The notes: a model not told the origin generated them from the letters alone. Numbered from the stretch's first letter, positions 1 to 8,842 are shown. The stretch is 64,000 bases of DNA from Luteibacter anthropi (GCF_011759365.1 NZ_JAARLZ010000005.1:1-64000); one strand, 5' to 3'. Numbers and translations are program-made.

Positions 1-316
1 AAGGCTGCCAATACACCTCCGATCGCTTCGTCGCTCATCTGGCCCAGCACGGGGCCATCCAAAGCATGAGCCGTAAGGGCAATTGCTGGGACAACGCGGT
101 GGTCGAGCGGGTGTTTCGCAGCCTCAAGCACGAATGGCTGGAGGCCGAGCCGTTCCCCACCCGGGAAGCGGCTCGGATCGAGGTGATCGACTATCTGATC
201 GGCTATTACAACCACGAGCGTTTACACTCATCGCTCGATTACCGACCGCCAGCGGAGTTTGAGGCGCTGGCGGCTTAACGCTCCTATCTGTGGTCCTCAA
301 ATACCCGGCCACTTCA
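1..316 (+). mobile_element. Right end of an IS3-family insertion sequence, cut by the window edge
   Basis: The first 278 bases encode the tail of an IS3-type transposase. About 35 bases after its stop the sequence reads CCCGGCCACTTCA, whose complement begins TGAAGTGGCCGGG. That resembles the TGAA.. terminal inverted repeat of many IS3-family elements, so I place the right end near 316. The left end lies outside the window, so neither the partner repeat nor a target duplication can be checked. Confidence 0.6.
3..278 (+). CDS. IS3-family transposase OrfB, C-terminal fragment (5' end outside window)
   Basis: DDE-type integrase that cuts and joins IS ends. The reading frame is open from base 3 and includes the CQYTSD stretch (the tail of the usual HSDxGxQYTS motif), then MSRKGNCWDNA, the glutamate-containing ERVFRSLKHE block and the terminal YNHERLHSSLDYRPPAEF motif that closes IS3 OrfB proteins. 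About 91 residues are visible of a usual 270-300. The frame is intact here; whether the element is functional depends on sequence outside the window. An ATG at 66 exists but lies inside the conserved core and is not the real start. Confidence 0.9.
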   Translation, partial: GCQYTSDRFVAHLAQHGAIQSMSRKGNCWDNAVVERVFRSLKHEWLEAEPFPTREAARIEVIDYLIGYYNHERLHSSLDYRPPAEFEALAA

Positions 317-372
317 GCCTCGCGCGCGACAAGCCAACAAAGCCCTGAAGCCGTATCATCACCGGCTACGCA

Positions 373-398
373 GGTCGCGCGCGAGGCGCGCTCCTACA
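373..398 (-). repeat. Palindromic intergenic repeat (TGTAGGAGCGCGCC family), single copy
   Basis: One copy of the window-wide repeat, in the orientation whose complement reads TGTAGGAGCGCGCCTC, lies directly upstream of gph. It means the open frame extending upstream from gph is repeat sequence, not protein. Confidence 0.8.
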
Positions 399-412
399 CT
401 ATGGAATCGCTC

Positions 413-1081
413 ATGTCCTTCTCCCTGGTCATCTTCGACCTCGACGGCACGCTCGTGGACAGCGCGGCCGATATCGCCGAATCGGTCAATCGCACCCTGC
501 ACGACTGGAAACTGCCTACCTACGATGTAGCGCAGATCACGGGCTGGGTCGGCGAGGGTTCGCGCAAGCTCATCACCTATGCGTTCCGTCATGCCGGCAG
601 TGATGCCGATATCGACGATGTGATGCCGGGGTTTCTCAAGCATTACGGGGATACCGCGCTGGATGGCATCGCCTACGATGGCGCGGTGGATACGCTCAGA
701 GCGCTGCATGCGCGGGGCGTGAAGCTGGCGGTGTGCACGAACAAGAACGAGGAATTCGTGCGGCCGTTGCTCGAGGTACGCGGCATGCTGCCGTACATCG
801 ATGGCATCGTGGGTGGGAATTCGTTGCCGGAGCGCAAGCCCAGTGGGGTGCCGTTGAAGCATCTGGCTGACAAAGCGGGGGTTCCGCTTGACCAGGTGCT
901 GATGGTGGGCGATTCGGAGAGCGACCTGCTGGCCGCGAACGATGCCGGTGTGCCGGTGGTGCTGGTCAGCTATGGGTATCGGAAGGATCTCGATATCTAC
1001 AACGTTGGGGCGCTGGCGGTGATCGATCACATGCCGCAGCTTCTTGATGTCGTAAGCGCGCACCCTCTGGGCGCTGGTTGA
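413..1081 (+). CDS. gph: Phosphoglycolate phosphatase (HAD superfamily)
   Basis: Hydrolyses 2-phosphoglycolate to glycolate in the cytosol, salvaging the product of 3'-phosphoglycolate DNA-end repair. The 222-residue product opens with the HAD nucleophile motif FDLDGTLVDS (Asp9, Asp11), has motif II in AVCTNKNEE, a motif III lysine in ERKPSG and motif IV MVGDSESDLLAA, with an alpha-helical cap between motifs I and II. The frame is open to 290, but 373-398 is an intergenic repeat, so I start at ATG 413; ATG 401 is the alternative. The gene stands alone between the IS end and a tandem repeat block. Other HAD phosphatases of the same clade cannot be excluded. Confidence 0.85.
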   Translation: MSFSLVIFDLDGTLVDSAADIAESVNRTLHDWKLPTYDVAQITGWVGEGSRKLITYAFRHAGSDADIDDVMPGFLKHYGDTALDGIAYDGAVDTLRALHARGVKLAVCTNKNEEFVRPLLEVRGMLPYIDGIVGGNSLPERKPSGVPLKHLADKAGVPLDQVLMVGDSESDLLAANDAGVPVVLVSYGYRKDLDIYNVGALAVIDHMPQLLDVVSAHPLGAG

Positions 1082-1101
1082 TTCGCAGCGTTCCGCTGAT
1101 A

Positions 1102-1292
1102 CCGGTCGCGCGCAAGGCGCGCTCCTACAACGACACCCCACACCTGTAGGAGCGCGCCTGCGCGCGACCGGCGATACGAGCCGCCCACAACGACACCGCA
1201 CACCTGTAGGAGCGCGCCTGCGCGCGACCGGTGATACGAGCCGCCCACAACGACACCGTGCCACTGTAGGAGCGCGCCTTGCGCGCGACCGG
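1102..1292. repeat. Cluster of four palindromic repeats, three in a 60-bp tandem
   Basis: Repeat copies lie at 1102-1129 (complement orientation) and 1145-1171, 1205-1231 and 1265-1292 (forward). The three forward copies are spaced exactly 60 bp, and the linker (GATACGAGCCGCCCACAACG and following) is also conserved, so the whole 60-bp unit was duplicated in tandem. The block sits between the convergent gph and serine hydrolase genes, where the palindromes may help end both transcripts. Confidence 0.85.
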
Positions 1293-1316
1293 TGATACGG
1301 GGGCATCCAAACAAAC

Positions 1317-2684
1317 TCACCGCGCACCAATCGCCGCAGCGATCAACCCCACATCATCCTCGATGCCATACGACGGCGGCGCCGAATAACCGAAGCGCAC
1401 CACCACCAGCTTCGCCGACGGCACGATGTAGATACGCTGGCCCATGGTTCCGCTGGCGAAGAATCCATCCTTCGGAAAACCGCCTTCCACACGCAACTTC
1501 GCCACATCGCTGGGCCCGTCGTTTGTCCAGAACCCCGCGCCATACGGCGCCCCCAGCGTCGAACGCCGCGACCACGCCACCCAGCCCTCCGGCAATAACC
1601 GTGTCCCATCCGGCGCCACGCCATCATCCATGTAAAGCTGCCCCAGCCGTGCGTAATCACGCGCCGAGGCATACACATAAGTCGACCCGGCAAACGTCCC
1701 CTGCCCGTCGAACTCCATGGTCACATCCCCCATGCCCAGCCGGTCGAACAGTTCTCGCCGCGCAAAGGCACGCAACCCCGCCGGACCACCGCCAACGCGC
1801 TCACCCACCATCCGATCCAGCAGCAACGTATCGGCCGAGGTGTAATCGAAATGCGTACCCGGCGCCTCCCTCGCTGGCTGGGCAGCTGCAAAACCCGCCA
1901 TGTCCCCATGCAGGAATTCCATCTTCGCCACCGCACTGAACGGCGACTCCGCTTCCTCCGCGTCCAGGCCGCTGCTCATGCGCATCAGGTTTTCCACCGT
2001 GATCCTTGCGCGTGGATCGCCGGGTGCCTGCCACTCGGGCGCACCCAGCGGTGCCGTCACATCCACCTTGCCGCGCATCGCCAGCATGCCGATGAAGGCA
2101 TTGGTGAACGATTTCGCCACCGAGAAACTGAGCAGCGGCGAGTGTTCGTCGAATCCCTGCGCATAGCGCTCGGCAATCACCTGCCCGTCCCGGATCACCA
2201 CGACCGCTTTCACATTCATGACCGGCTCGTCCGCTCGCTCGGTGAACACGCGATCGATCGCTGCTGCGATATGCGAATCCTTTGCCACGACGAGTCCATC
2301 CGGCGAAAAACCATCCTTGCGTGCCAGGTGGCGCGCTCCGTCGGGCACCAGCGGACGATTCCCCGGCAGGTCCAGCCGGCAGCCATACCCCGGCGTGTAG
2401 TCGGCAGCGGCAAGCATGCCGAATGGACCATCCACCTCCACGCGCTGCCGGTCGCGCAATACCCGTGGCGTGAGAAAGGCGGCGCCTGACTGGCCGATCA
2501 TCGGCGTGACCAGCTCGCGAAACGTCGGCCCGGCCTCCTGTCCGCCAATGAAGACCATCGAACAGATGTGATGGGCGGCAAGCCCCGCCCCGACGCGCAG
2601 GGCCTGGTCGGGGCGAATCACCGCCCAGGCGCTACCGACGACGATGGCGGCAACAGCCGCGGCAATAACGGTTTTCCTGGCCAT
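1317..2684 (-). CDS. Serine hydrolase, class C beta-lactamase family, membrane-anchored or exported
   Basis: Penicillin-binding-protein-like serine hydrolase; the substrate is unknown (esterase, D-peptidase or lactamase activities all occur in this family). The 455-residue product has a hydrophobic N-terminal segment (residues 4-22) that would export or anchor it in the periplasm. The catalytic SxxK motif is S188-V-A-K191; the tyrosine motif is Y281-T-S; a C-terminal GQRIYIVPSAKLVVV segment matches the last strand of the fold. The Tyr motif is YTS rather than the YAN/YSN of true AmpC enzymes, which argues against a classical beta-lactamase. It lies 97 bp downstream of the LytTR regulator gene on the same strand and could belong to its regulon. 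Confidence 0.8.
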   Translation of the reverse strand: MARKTVIAAAVAAIVVGSAWAVIRPDQALRVGAGLAAHHICSMVFIGGQEAGPTFRELVTPMIGQSGAAFLTPRVLRDRQRVEVDGPFGMLAAADYTPGYGCRLDLPGNRPLVPDGARHLARKDGFSPDGLVVAKDSHIAAAIDRVFTERADEPVMNVKAVVVIRDGQVIAERYAQGFDEHSPLLSFSVAKSFTNAFIGMLAMRGKVDVTAPLGAPEWQAPGDPRARITVENLMRMSSGLDAEEAESPFSAVAKMEFLHGDMAGFAAAQPAREAPGTHFDYTSADTLLLDRMVGERVGGGPAGLRAFARRELFDRLGMGDVTMEFDGQGTFAGSTYVYASARDYARLGQLYMDDGVAPDGTRLLPEGWVAWSRRSTLGAPYGAGFWTNDGPSDVAKLRVEGGFPKDGFFASGTMGQRIYIVPSAKLVVVRFGYSAPPSYGIEDDVGLIAAAIGAR

Positions 2685-2781
2685 GCGGGTCTCTCCGTTG
2701 GGATGGACGGAGTCTGCGCCGCCCCTTGGGGCGGATTCGGGTGTCCGGGGACGAAACGGGCGTCGTCAGGGACGAAAGCCC

Positions 2782-3537
2782 TCAGGGCCTCAGGCCGATC
2801 CCGGGTGGCAGGTCGTCGAGATAGCGACGGGTCCAGGTGACGCGGGCACCGTCCGCCAGCAACAGGCGCTGCTCGCCATCGGGCCAGGGCTGCACCTCGC
2901 GGATGGCATCGAAGCGCACGATGGTGGACCGGTTCACCCGGGCGAACTGCGAGGGATGCAGGCGGCCGAGCATGGTGTCCAGGGTGCCGCGCAAACGGTG
3001 TGCATTTCCGTCGACGAACACCTGGAGGTAATTGCGGTCGGCCACGATGCGGTCGATGCGCTCTACCCGCACCAGTTCCGTTGCCTCACCGCTGGGCAAC
3101 AGCAGGCGCTCAAGGTAATGCGTGGTAGCCGGTAAGCCATCCAGCAGGCCATCCAGCTTCGCGGCCAGCGAAGGCGCCACGCGTCCCACGAGCCGCCTTG
3201 CCAGGCGCTCGAAACGTTCCGGCCCCACGGGTTTCAGCAGGTAATCGAAGGCATGCACTTCAAACGCGCGGACCGCCTGGTCGTCATGCGCCGTGACGAA
3301 GACGATCTCGGCGGGCAACGGATCACCCAGTGCCTGGAGCACGGCGAAACCGTCCATGCCGGGCATGCTGATATCCAGAAAGACCACGTCCGGCCGCTCC
3401 CGCCGGACCAGCGCCACGGCCTCGGGACCATTGGCCGCCTCGCCCACCCACAGCAGGCCCGTGCTTTCGCCGAGGTAGCGACGCAGCTTCGCACGTGCCG
3501 GCGCCTCGTCGTCCACCACCACGACCCGCAGGCTCAT
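2782..3537 (-). CDS. LytTR-family response regulator (AlgR/LytR type)
   Basis: DNA-binding response regulator of 251 residues: receiver domain at residues 1-120 (acidic pair in VVDDEAPAR, phospho-acceptor Asp55 in FLDISMPGMDG, switch lysine in YLLKPVG), then a LytTR domain from about 150 (ERIDRIVADRNYLQVFV and FARVNRSTIVRFDAI blocks). LytTR proteins bind direct-repeat promoter sites. The ATG at 3537 overlaps the stop of the upstream kinase gene (ATGA), so the two are translationally coupled and surely partners. Ten residues of open frame upstream of this ATG are not needed. Confidence 0.92.
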   Translation of the reverse strand: MSLRVVVVDDEAPARAKLRRYLGESTGLLWVGEAANGPEAVALVRRERPDVVFLDISMPGMDGFAVLQALGDPLPAEIVFVTAHDDQAVRAFEVHAFDYLLKPVGPERFERLARRLVGRVAPSLAAKLDGLLDGLPATTHYLERLLLPSGEATELVRVERIDRIVADRNYLQVFVDGNAHRLRGTLDTMLGRLHPSQFARVNRSTIVRFDAIREVQPWPDGEQRLLLADGARVTWTRRYLDDLPPGIGLRP

Positions 3538-4613
3538 GCCAGCTCCCAGCGTCGTGCGGGCAGCCACAGGGTGACGAGGCTGCCGCCATCGGGCACCGGG
3601 TCCAGCCGCACGCCAGCATCGTCGCCATACAAGTGACGCAGCCGCGCGTCCACGTTGCGCAGGCCGATGCCATGCCCTGCCCTTGCCTCGCCACCACCCG
3701 CGTCGCGTATGCGCACCATGACCCGGCCCGATTCGCGCGTGGCATCGATGCGCACGCGACGATCGTCACCCGCACCGCCATGCTCGATGGCGTTTTCCAC
3801 CAGTGGTTGCAGGATCAGGAACGGCACGCGCAGATCGTCCAGCGCATGATCGGCTTGCACGACGGCATCCAGTCCCTCGCCGAAACGCGCGCGCTGGATA
3901 TCCAGGTATAGCGAAAGCAGCCGCCATTCGTCGGCCAGCCGGTGTTCCTGGGCGGTGGCCGCGAGTGTCGAGCGCAACAGTTCGCCGATGCGCGAGAGCA
4001 TCTCGTCCGCAACGCGCGGCCGGTCGTACAGCAATTCGGAAACGACGTTGAGTGCGTTGAACAGAAAGTGGGGATTCAATTGCAGGCGCAGCGCTTCGAG
4101 CCGTGCTTCCGACAGCGCCGATTCGAGCTGGGCCGCACGCAGCTCGCGCGCCTTGCCCTCGCGATAGCGATCGAAAAGCCATAGCCCGATCGCAATCATC
4201 ACGTAGAAGAACAGCTGGGTCGGCACTTCCATGAGATAGCGCCACACCGTGGGCGGATACGCATAGCCCGGTAGCCGCGCGATACCGAAGACAACCCATC
4301 GCAGGCCGATCATGAGACTGGTCTGTGCCACGGACAACGCAGCAAAAAGTCCCAGGTGCGCGTACCAGGTGGGCGGCATGCGTCGCAGTGCGATGAAAAG
4401 CACGGGCAGGAACGCGCCGAAGCTCAGTGAGCCGGTCAGCTCCTCGATCAGCTTGGGTACGAAAAGCGTGGCGTGGTCGTTCGCCACGTCGATCAGGTAG
4501 CGGTTGATGGCCCGCAGCACGCCAATGGCGACCAGCGCGGCCGGCCACAGCCACGTCGCATGCCTTCGCATCCACGATGGGCGCATGGCGCCCCCGTCTG
4601 TCCCTGTCCGCAT
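3534..4613 (-). CDS. Sensor histidine kinase, LytS/AlgZ family
   Basis: Inner-membrane sensor kinase of 359 residues. Four to five hydrophobic segments fill residues 20-148, with no recognisable ligand domain, followed by a short coiled coil and the His_kinase domain with LQLNPHFLFNALN (phospho-acceptor His182). The ATPase part has PLVENAIEHG (N box) and GIGLRNVDARL (G box). This HPHF architecture belongs to kinases that pair with LytTR regulators, here the overlapping downstream gene. The start at 4613 is supported by GGGAGGG six bases upstream. The signal sensed cannot be read from sequence. Confidence 0.92.
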   Translation of the reverse strand: MRTGTDGGAMRPSWMRRHATWLWPAALVAIGVLRAINRYLIDVANDHATLFVPKLIEELTGSLSFGAFLPVLFIALRRMPPTWYAHLGLFAALSVAQTSLMIGLRWVVFGIARLPGYAYPPTVWRYLMEVPTQLFFYVMIAIGLWLFDRYREGKARELRAAQLESALSEARLEALRLQLNPHFLFNALNVVSELLYDRPRVADEMLSRIGELLRSTLAATAQEHRLADEWRLLSLYLDIQRARFGEGLDAVVQADHALDDLRVPFLILQPLVENAIEHGGAGDDRRVRIDATRESGRVMVRIRDAGGGEARAGHGIGLRNVDARLRHLYGDDAGVRLDPVPDGGSLVTLWLPARRWELA

Positions 4614-4659
4614 CGATGTCCCTCCCCAGGGCCCCCGCCCTGCTGGTCCCCCGGCAAGC

Positions 4660-4689
4660 GGGGCCGGCTCTTATACCAGAGCCGGCCCC
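4660..4689. terminator. Hairpin between msrA and the LytS-type kinase gene
   Basis: A perfect 12-bp stem (GGGGCCGGCTCT with its complement at 4678-4689) closes a 6-base loop. It lies just past the stop of msrA on the minus strand. It lacks a long T run, so it may be a weak terminator or an mRNA-stabilising hairpin for the msrBA transcript. Confidence 0.6.
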
Positions 4690-4694
4690 TGCCG

Positions 4695-5195
4695 TCAGGC
4701 CTGGCGCTGCGGCAGCACCCAGTCCGGGCGCGGGAAATGGCAGGTGTAACCGTTCGGGTATTTCTCCAGGTAATCCTGGTGCTCGGGCTCCGCCTCCCAG
4801 AACGGCCCGGCCGGAGCCAGCTCGGTCACGACCTTGCCCGGCCACAGGCCCGAGGCATCCACGTCGGCGATGGTGTCTTCCGCCACGGCCTTCTGCTCGT
4901 CATCGAGGTAAAAGATCGCCGAGCGATAGCTCGCCCCGAGATCGTTGCCCTGGCGGTTGCGGGTGGACGGATCATGAATCTGGAAGAAGAATTCCAGCAG
5001 CTTCCGGTAGCTGGTTTTCGCCGGATCGAATTCGATCTCGATGCCTTCCGCATGGGTGCCATGGTGGCGGTAGGTCGCGTTCGGAACGTCGCCGCCCGTG
5101 TAGCCCACACGCGTGGCAATCACGCCCGGCAGCTTGCGGATCAGGTCCTGCATGCCCCAGAAGCAACCGCCGGCAAGAATGGCCTTCGCGCTCAT
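4695..5195 (-). CDS. msrA: Peptide-methionine (S)-S-oxide reductase
   Basis: Reduces the S epimer of methionine sulfoxide in proteins, repairing oxidative damage; no export signal is visible, so it acts in the cytosol. The 166-residue protein has the catalytic motif GGCFWG with Cys11 near the N-terminus, as in the short MsrA type, then GYTGGD, a conserved [17 protein letters not shown] block, and [10 protein letters not shown]-like [15 protein letters not shown] near the end. Its start overlaps the stop of msrB by four bases, making a tight msrB-msrA operon. Confidence 0.96.
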   Translation of the reverse strand: MSAKAILAGGCFWGMQDLIRKLPGVIATRVGYTGGDVPNATYRHHGTHAEGIEIEFDPAKTSYRKLLEFFFQIHDPSTRNRQGNDLGASYRSAIFYLDDEQKAVAEDTIADVDASGLWPGKVVTELAPAGPFWEAEPEHQDYLEKYPNGYTCHFPRPDWVLPQRQA

Positions 5196-5641
5196 GCCGC
5201 ACCTCCGAAGAGCTTCGCGTAGTCGCCGTAGCCTTCCTTTTCCAGCTCGGCCACCGGAATGAAGCGCAGCGAGGCCGAGTTGATGCAGTAACGCAGGCCG
5301 CCGCGATCACGCGGACCGTCCGGGAAGACGTGACCCAGGTGGCTGTCGCCATGCGTGGAGCGCACCTCGGTGCGGATCATGCCGTGGGTACTGTCGCGCA
5401 GCTCCTGCACGTTGGCATCGTCCAGCGGCCGCGTGAAGCTGGGCCAGCCGCACCCGCTGTCGAACTTGTCCAGCGATGTGAACAGCGGCTCGCCGGACAC
5501 CACGTCGACATAGAGGCCCACCGCCTTGCTGTCATGGAATTCGTTGTGGAACGGCCGCTCGGTACCGCTCTGCTGGGTCACCCGGAACTGCTCGGGCGTA
5601 AGCCGGGCCAGGGCTTCGGGTGTCTTGGCGTATTTCGACAT
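5192..5641 (-). CDS. msrB: Peptide-methionine (R)-S-oxide reductase
   Basis: Reduces the R epimer of methionine sulfoxide and so complements MsrA, encoded directly downstream with an ATGA overlap. The 149-residue protein has the signatures SGCGWPSF (Cys64, the usual resolving Cys), [10 protein letters not shown] and RYCINSASL (catalytic Cys119). The two CxxC pairs that bind structural zinc in many MsrB proteins are absent: the first site reads [11 protein letters not shown] and the second [11 protein letters not shown], so this is a zinc-free form. I start at ATG 5641 ([11 protein letters not shown]), which matches family length; the frame upstream is only non-coding continuation. Confidence 0.96.
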   Translation of the reverse strand: MSKYAKTPEALARLTPEQFRVTQQSGTERPFHNEFHDSKAVGLYVDVVSGEPLFTSLDKFDSGCGWPSFTRPLDDANVQELRDSTHGMIRTEVRSTHGDSHLGHVFPDGPRDRGGLRYCINSASLRFIPVAELEKEGYGDYAKLFGGAA

Positions 5642-5705
5642 GGGGCATCTCCGTGAACTGCGACCTCCCGATAATGCGGGTGTCGGCGCGGGATGCAATG
5701 GGTGA

Positions 5706-7037
5706 TCAGGCCAGGCGCAGCTGGATGCGGAAGCGTGCGCCGCCGCCCGGCGCATCCGTCACCCGCACTTCGCCCCCGTGGCGGGCGACGATCTCGCTCA
5801 CCAGGTGCAGCCCAAGGCCGGTACCCACACTGCTGGGGCGTACCCGGTAGAACGGCGTGAAGACCTGCGCGCGTTGCTCCAGGGGAATGCCCGGCCCCTG
5901 GTCGGCAATCTCGAAGGCGCCGTCCGGGGTGACCTGAACATGGATCAAGCCCTTGCCGCCCGCGTGCACGATGGCGTTCTGGATGAGGTTGGTCAGTGCG
6001 CGGCTCAGTGACTGACTGTCGCCCAGGATCACCACCGGTCGCTCCGGGGCATCCATGGCCAGCTCGTAGCCGGCATCGATCACCAGCGGCGCGATGTCGG
6101 CGCTCACGCCGCGCGCCAGGCTGACCAGGTCCGTCGGCAGCAGTTCGGTCTCGTGTTTGCCCAGGCGCTGGAGGTCGAGCAACTGCTCGGCCAGGTTCGA
6201 CAGGCGGCCCAGGTCGGTCAGCAGGCGGGTCCGCGTTTCGCCCTGCGGCAGGCTCTCCAGCCGGGTTTCGAGGATGGCGATGGGTGCACGTAGTTCGTGC
6301 GCGGCGTCCGCGAGGAAACGGTCGCGGGCTTCGTAGCCTTCGCCCAGGCGTTCCAGCGTGGCGTTGAACGTGCGCACCAGAGGCTGCAACTCGCCCGGGA
6401 CCGCGCCATCTTCCAGTCGCGCACCGCGCTGGTCGATGTCGATGGCTTCGGCCTGCTCGGCCACCTTGCCTACGCCTGCCATGGAGCGATGGATGATCCA
6501 GGGCACGGCAATCAGGGTCACCAGCACCAGTGGGAGGCCGATGCGCCAGCTGAGCCAGAAGGCCACCTTTACGAAAAGCATGCCCACGCCCAGCAACGGA
6601 CCGCCACCAACGATCAGGCGCAGGCGCCCGTCCGGCGAGTCTTCCGTATAGATGCGCATGGTCAGTTCGAGGGGACGGTTGTTCGCATGCACCTCGGAGG
6701 CTTCGAGCAGGCGCAGCGACGCGGCAAGCGGCCGGTATACCTCGGGCACCGTGCCATGGGTGATGACGTGGCCGCGGTCGTCCACCGCGTGGAACCATAG
6801 CGTGGGGGCCTCGTCGAGGTAGTCCTGCATGGCGGACGTGGGATGGAACACCAGTTGTCCGTCTTCCACGTCGAGCGACCTGGCGACGGTACGCGCCACA
6901 TCTTCGTCGATGAACGATGTACGTGGCTGGCTGATGCTCCACACGATGGCGGCGATGGTCGCGATCAGGATCACCACCTGCAGCACCACCAGCCGCCACG
7001 CAAGCTGCGTGGTCAGCGAGCGGCTACGCGCGGCCAT
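5706..7037 (-). CDS. Two-component sensor histidine kinase (PhoQ/QseC-like)
   Basis: Inner-membrane sensor kinase of about 443 residues: TM helix at 12-35, a periplasmic region of about 120 residues, TM helix near 155-182, HAMP-like linker, then HisKA with phospho-acceptor His247 in [13 protein letters not shown] and a HATPase domain with [14 protein letters not shown] and [18 protein letters not shown]. It is the partner of the OmpR-type regulator whose gene lies just upstream and overlaps by 14 bases. I start at ATG 7037 (MAARSRSL), because further upstream the frame runs into the regulator gene. The sensed signal is unknown; the downstream neighbours are msrBA. Confidence 0.92.
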   Translation of the reverse strand: MAARSRSLTTQLAWRLVVLQVVILIATIAAIVWSISQPRTSFIDEDVARTVARSLDVEDGQLVFHPTSAMQDYLDEAPTLWFHAVDDRGHVITHGTVPEVYRPLAASLRLLEASEVHANNRPLELTMRIYTEDSPDGRLRLIVGGGPLLGVGMLFVKVAFWLSWRIGLPLVLVTLIAVPWIIHRSMAGVGKVAEQAEAIDIDQRGARLEDGAVPGELQPLVRTFNATLERLGEGYEARDRFLADAAHELRAPIAILETRLESLPQGETRTRLLTDLGRLSNLAEQLLDLQRLGKHETELLPTDLVSLARGVSADIAPLVIDAGYELAMDAPERPVVILGDSQSLSRALTNLIQNAIVHAGGKGLIHVQVTPDGAFEIADQGPGIPLEQRAQVFTPFYRVRPSSVGTGLGLHLVSEIVARHGGEVRVTDAPGGGARFRIQLRLA

Positions 7038-7710
7038 GGACCGTCTCGCGCAGGATGTAGCCGATGCCACGGATCGCATGGATTTCCACGCCTGCATCGG
7101 ATTCGGTCAGTGCGCGCCGAAGCTTGGAAACGTGTGCATCGAACGCGTTGGACTGGATCGCGTCATCGAATCCATAGACCGCATCCAGCAGCACTTCGCG
7201 CTGCACCGTGCGGCCCAGGCGATAGGCCAGGGCTTCCAGCAACAGCAACTGGCGACGCGGAAGTCGCAGCGGCGTGCCGTCCACCAGCGCCTCGCGCGAC
7301 GAGAAATCGAAGCGCAGCCGACCCGCATTCACCGTCGGCAGCACCACCTTCGCCGGACGACGTGAAATGGCGCGGATGCGTGCCAGCAGCTCTTCGAGGG
7401 CGAAGGGCTTCACGAGGTAATCGTCTGCGCCCTGGTCGAGTCCTTCGATGCGCTCGGCGAGCGAACCGCGCGCCGTCAGCATGATGACCGGCAGGTCGGA
7501 CTGGCCGGCGCGTGCCTTCGCCACGAGCGTGGCACCGTCGCCATCGGGCAGCTGCCGGTCGAGCAACAGCAGATCGTGCACCTTGCTTTGCAGTGCCTCG
7601 CTCGCGCTGGCGATGTCGGAGGCGACGTCCACGAGCATGCCGTGCCGGTGCAATCCGGATTGCAAGGCCGCGGCCATCTCCGGTTCGTCTTCCACCAACA
7701 GTATCCGCAT
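7024..7710 (-). CDS. OmpR/PhoB-family response regulator
   Basis: DNA-binding response regulator of 228 residues with receiver domain (EDE acidic cluster at 7-9, phospho-acceptor Asp51 in LLLLDRQLPDGDG, Lys in DYLVKPFALEEL) and a C-terminal winged helix (RRQLLLLEALAYRLGRTV, then SNAFDAHVSKLRRAL and IRGIGYIL). It activates or represses in response to the overlapping kinase. The gene is divergent from mipA across about 130 bp, and PhoP/QseB-like systems often control the divergent neighbour, so MipA is a plausible target. I start at ATG 7710 (MRILLVEDEP), the normal start of the receiver fold. Confidence 0.93.
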   Translation of the reverse strand: MRILLVEDEPEMAAALQSGLHRHGMLVDVASDIASASEALQSKVHDLLLLDRQLPDGDGATLVAKARAGQSDLPVIMLTARGSLAERIEGLDQGADDYLVKPFALEELLARIRAISRRPAKVVLPTVNAGRLRFDFSSREALVDGTPLRLPRRQLLLLEALAYRLGRTVQREVLLDAVYGFDDAIQSNAFDAHVSKLRRALTESDAGVEIHAIRGIGYILRETVHGRA

Positions 7711-7841
7711 GCACTCGTCCTCGACAGTCGGCCGGGATGCTAGCACGCGAAAATCGGCCACCGGCCGACGCAATGTTGAGGCAATGTGACATCGCCATGA
7801 TCGGCGGCGATGTCGCCGTCCCCCATGGAGTTCCCCCCGAC

Positions 7842-8624
7842 ATGACTCTCCGTCATACCCGTTCCCTCCCGCTGCTGGCCGCGCTTGCAGGCGTTGCCGT
7901 GGCCGGTTCCGCCCACGCGCAGTCCCAGGATGACGGCAGCCGCCACCAGGGCTGGTCCATCGGCCTTGCCGCCGCCTGGAGCCCCAGCCCGTACAAGCGT
8001 TACGACAACAAGGCCTGGCCGCTGCCGCTCGTGAACTACGAGGGCAAGTCGTTCTACTTCCGTGGCGCGACCATCGGTTACAAGCTGTATTCCAGCCCGT
8101 CCGACGAGATTTCCATCGCGGTGTCGCCCAACGGTGACCGTTTCCGTCACGAGGACACGCGCGATCCGCAGCTGAAGCAGCTGTCGAACCGCAACATCGG
8201 TGCGATGGCGGGTTTTGCCTGGCGCCACTCGGCCACCTGGGGCTTCATCGAAGCGAACGCCAGCAAGAAGGTCACCGGCAACGGTGGCGGCACGCGCTAT
8301 GACCTGGGCTACGGCTATGCGATTCCGGCAGGCAAGCTGACCCTGATCCCGAAGGTCGGCATCAGCCGCAGCGACAGCCACCTGAACAACTATTACTACG
8401 GCATCAGCGCCCGGGAAGCGGCACGCAGCGGCCTGCCGTTCTACCGTGCCGGTGGCGGCAATGCGCCGTACGTCGACTTGTCGGCGGTATATCGCTTCAC
8501 GCCGAAGTGGACCGCCATCGGCGGCGTCCGCTACTCGAAGCTGCCGGATGCCATCAAGAACAGCCCGATGGTCGATGCCGACGACAGCAAGAGCTTCTTC
8601 TTCGCGATCAACAGGGCTTTCTGA
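7842..8624 (+). CDS. MipA/OmpV-family outer membrane protein
   Basis: Predicted outer-membrane beta-barrel of 260 residues. A cleavable signal peptide (MTLRHTRSLPLLAALAG ending AHA) precedes the mature sequence QSQDDGSR. The remainder alternates aromatic and polar residues, includes the YKRYDNKAWPLPLVNYEG region typical of MipA, and ends FFFAINRAF, with a terminal Phe suited to Bam-dependent insertion. MipA was described as a scaffold for murein enzymes; most homologues are of unknown role and several are induced by stress. It lies divergent from an OmpR-type regulator that may control it. The open frame extends upstream, but the signal peptide fixes the start at ATG 7842. Confidence 0.87.
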   Translation: MTLRHTRSLPLLAALAGVAVAGSAHAQSQDDGSRHQGWSIGLAAAWSPSPYKRYDNKAWPLPLVNYEGKSFYFRGATIGYKLYSSPSDEISIAVSPNGDRFRHEDTRDPQLKQLSNRNIGAMAGFAWRHSATWGFIEANASKKVTGNGGGTRYDLGYGYAIPAGKLTLIPKVGISRSDSHLNNYYYGISAREAARSGLPFYRAGGGNAPYVDLSAVYRFTPKWTAIGGVRYSKLPDAIKNSPMVDADDSKSFFFAINRAF

Positions 8625-8629
8625 CGACC

Positions 8630-8827
8630 ATGGCTGTCGGCATCATGCGCCGCATCGCCAACCTCGCCCACGGCATCGAGCCGAACCGGCAGGCGGTGTG
8701 GGAGTGGATCCACAACACGCCCATCGAGGAATTCGACGGGCGTACGGCACTGGAACTGGTCTTCGATGGCCAGGGCGAGCGTGTCGTGAGTCTGCTTGAA
8801 GATATTCTCGCCCGGCGAGAGGGGTGA
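8630..8827 (+). CDS. Small protein resembling the C-terminal half of MbcA/ParS/Xre antitoxins (DUF2384)
   Basis: A 65-residue product starting at ATG 8630, five bases after mipA stops. The segment WIHNTPIEEFDGRTAL followed by ELVFDGQGERVVSLLEDIL fits the DUF2384 pattern (W-x-x-xPx..F-GxTPlelv..G...V..lL..i). In full-length antitoxins this domain binds a RES/MbcT toxin and follows an HTH domain; here the HTH is absent and no toxin gene is adjacent. It could be a remnant, a freestanding dimerisation module, or a member of a related unnamed family. The match is by eye and unverified. Confidence 0.6.
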   Translation: MAVGIMRRIANLAHGIEPNRQAVWEWIHNTPIEEFDGRTALELVFDGQGERVVSLLEDILARREG

Positions 8828-8842
8828 ACGTTCCGGCTTCGC

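Noticed and set aside
1027-1320. Short minus-strand open frames rich in repeated GALLQ and RSYRC blocks
   Set aside because: They are translations of the tandem palindromic repeats, not genes.
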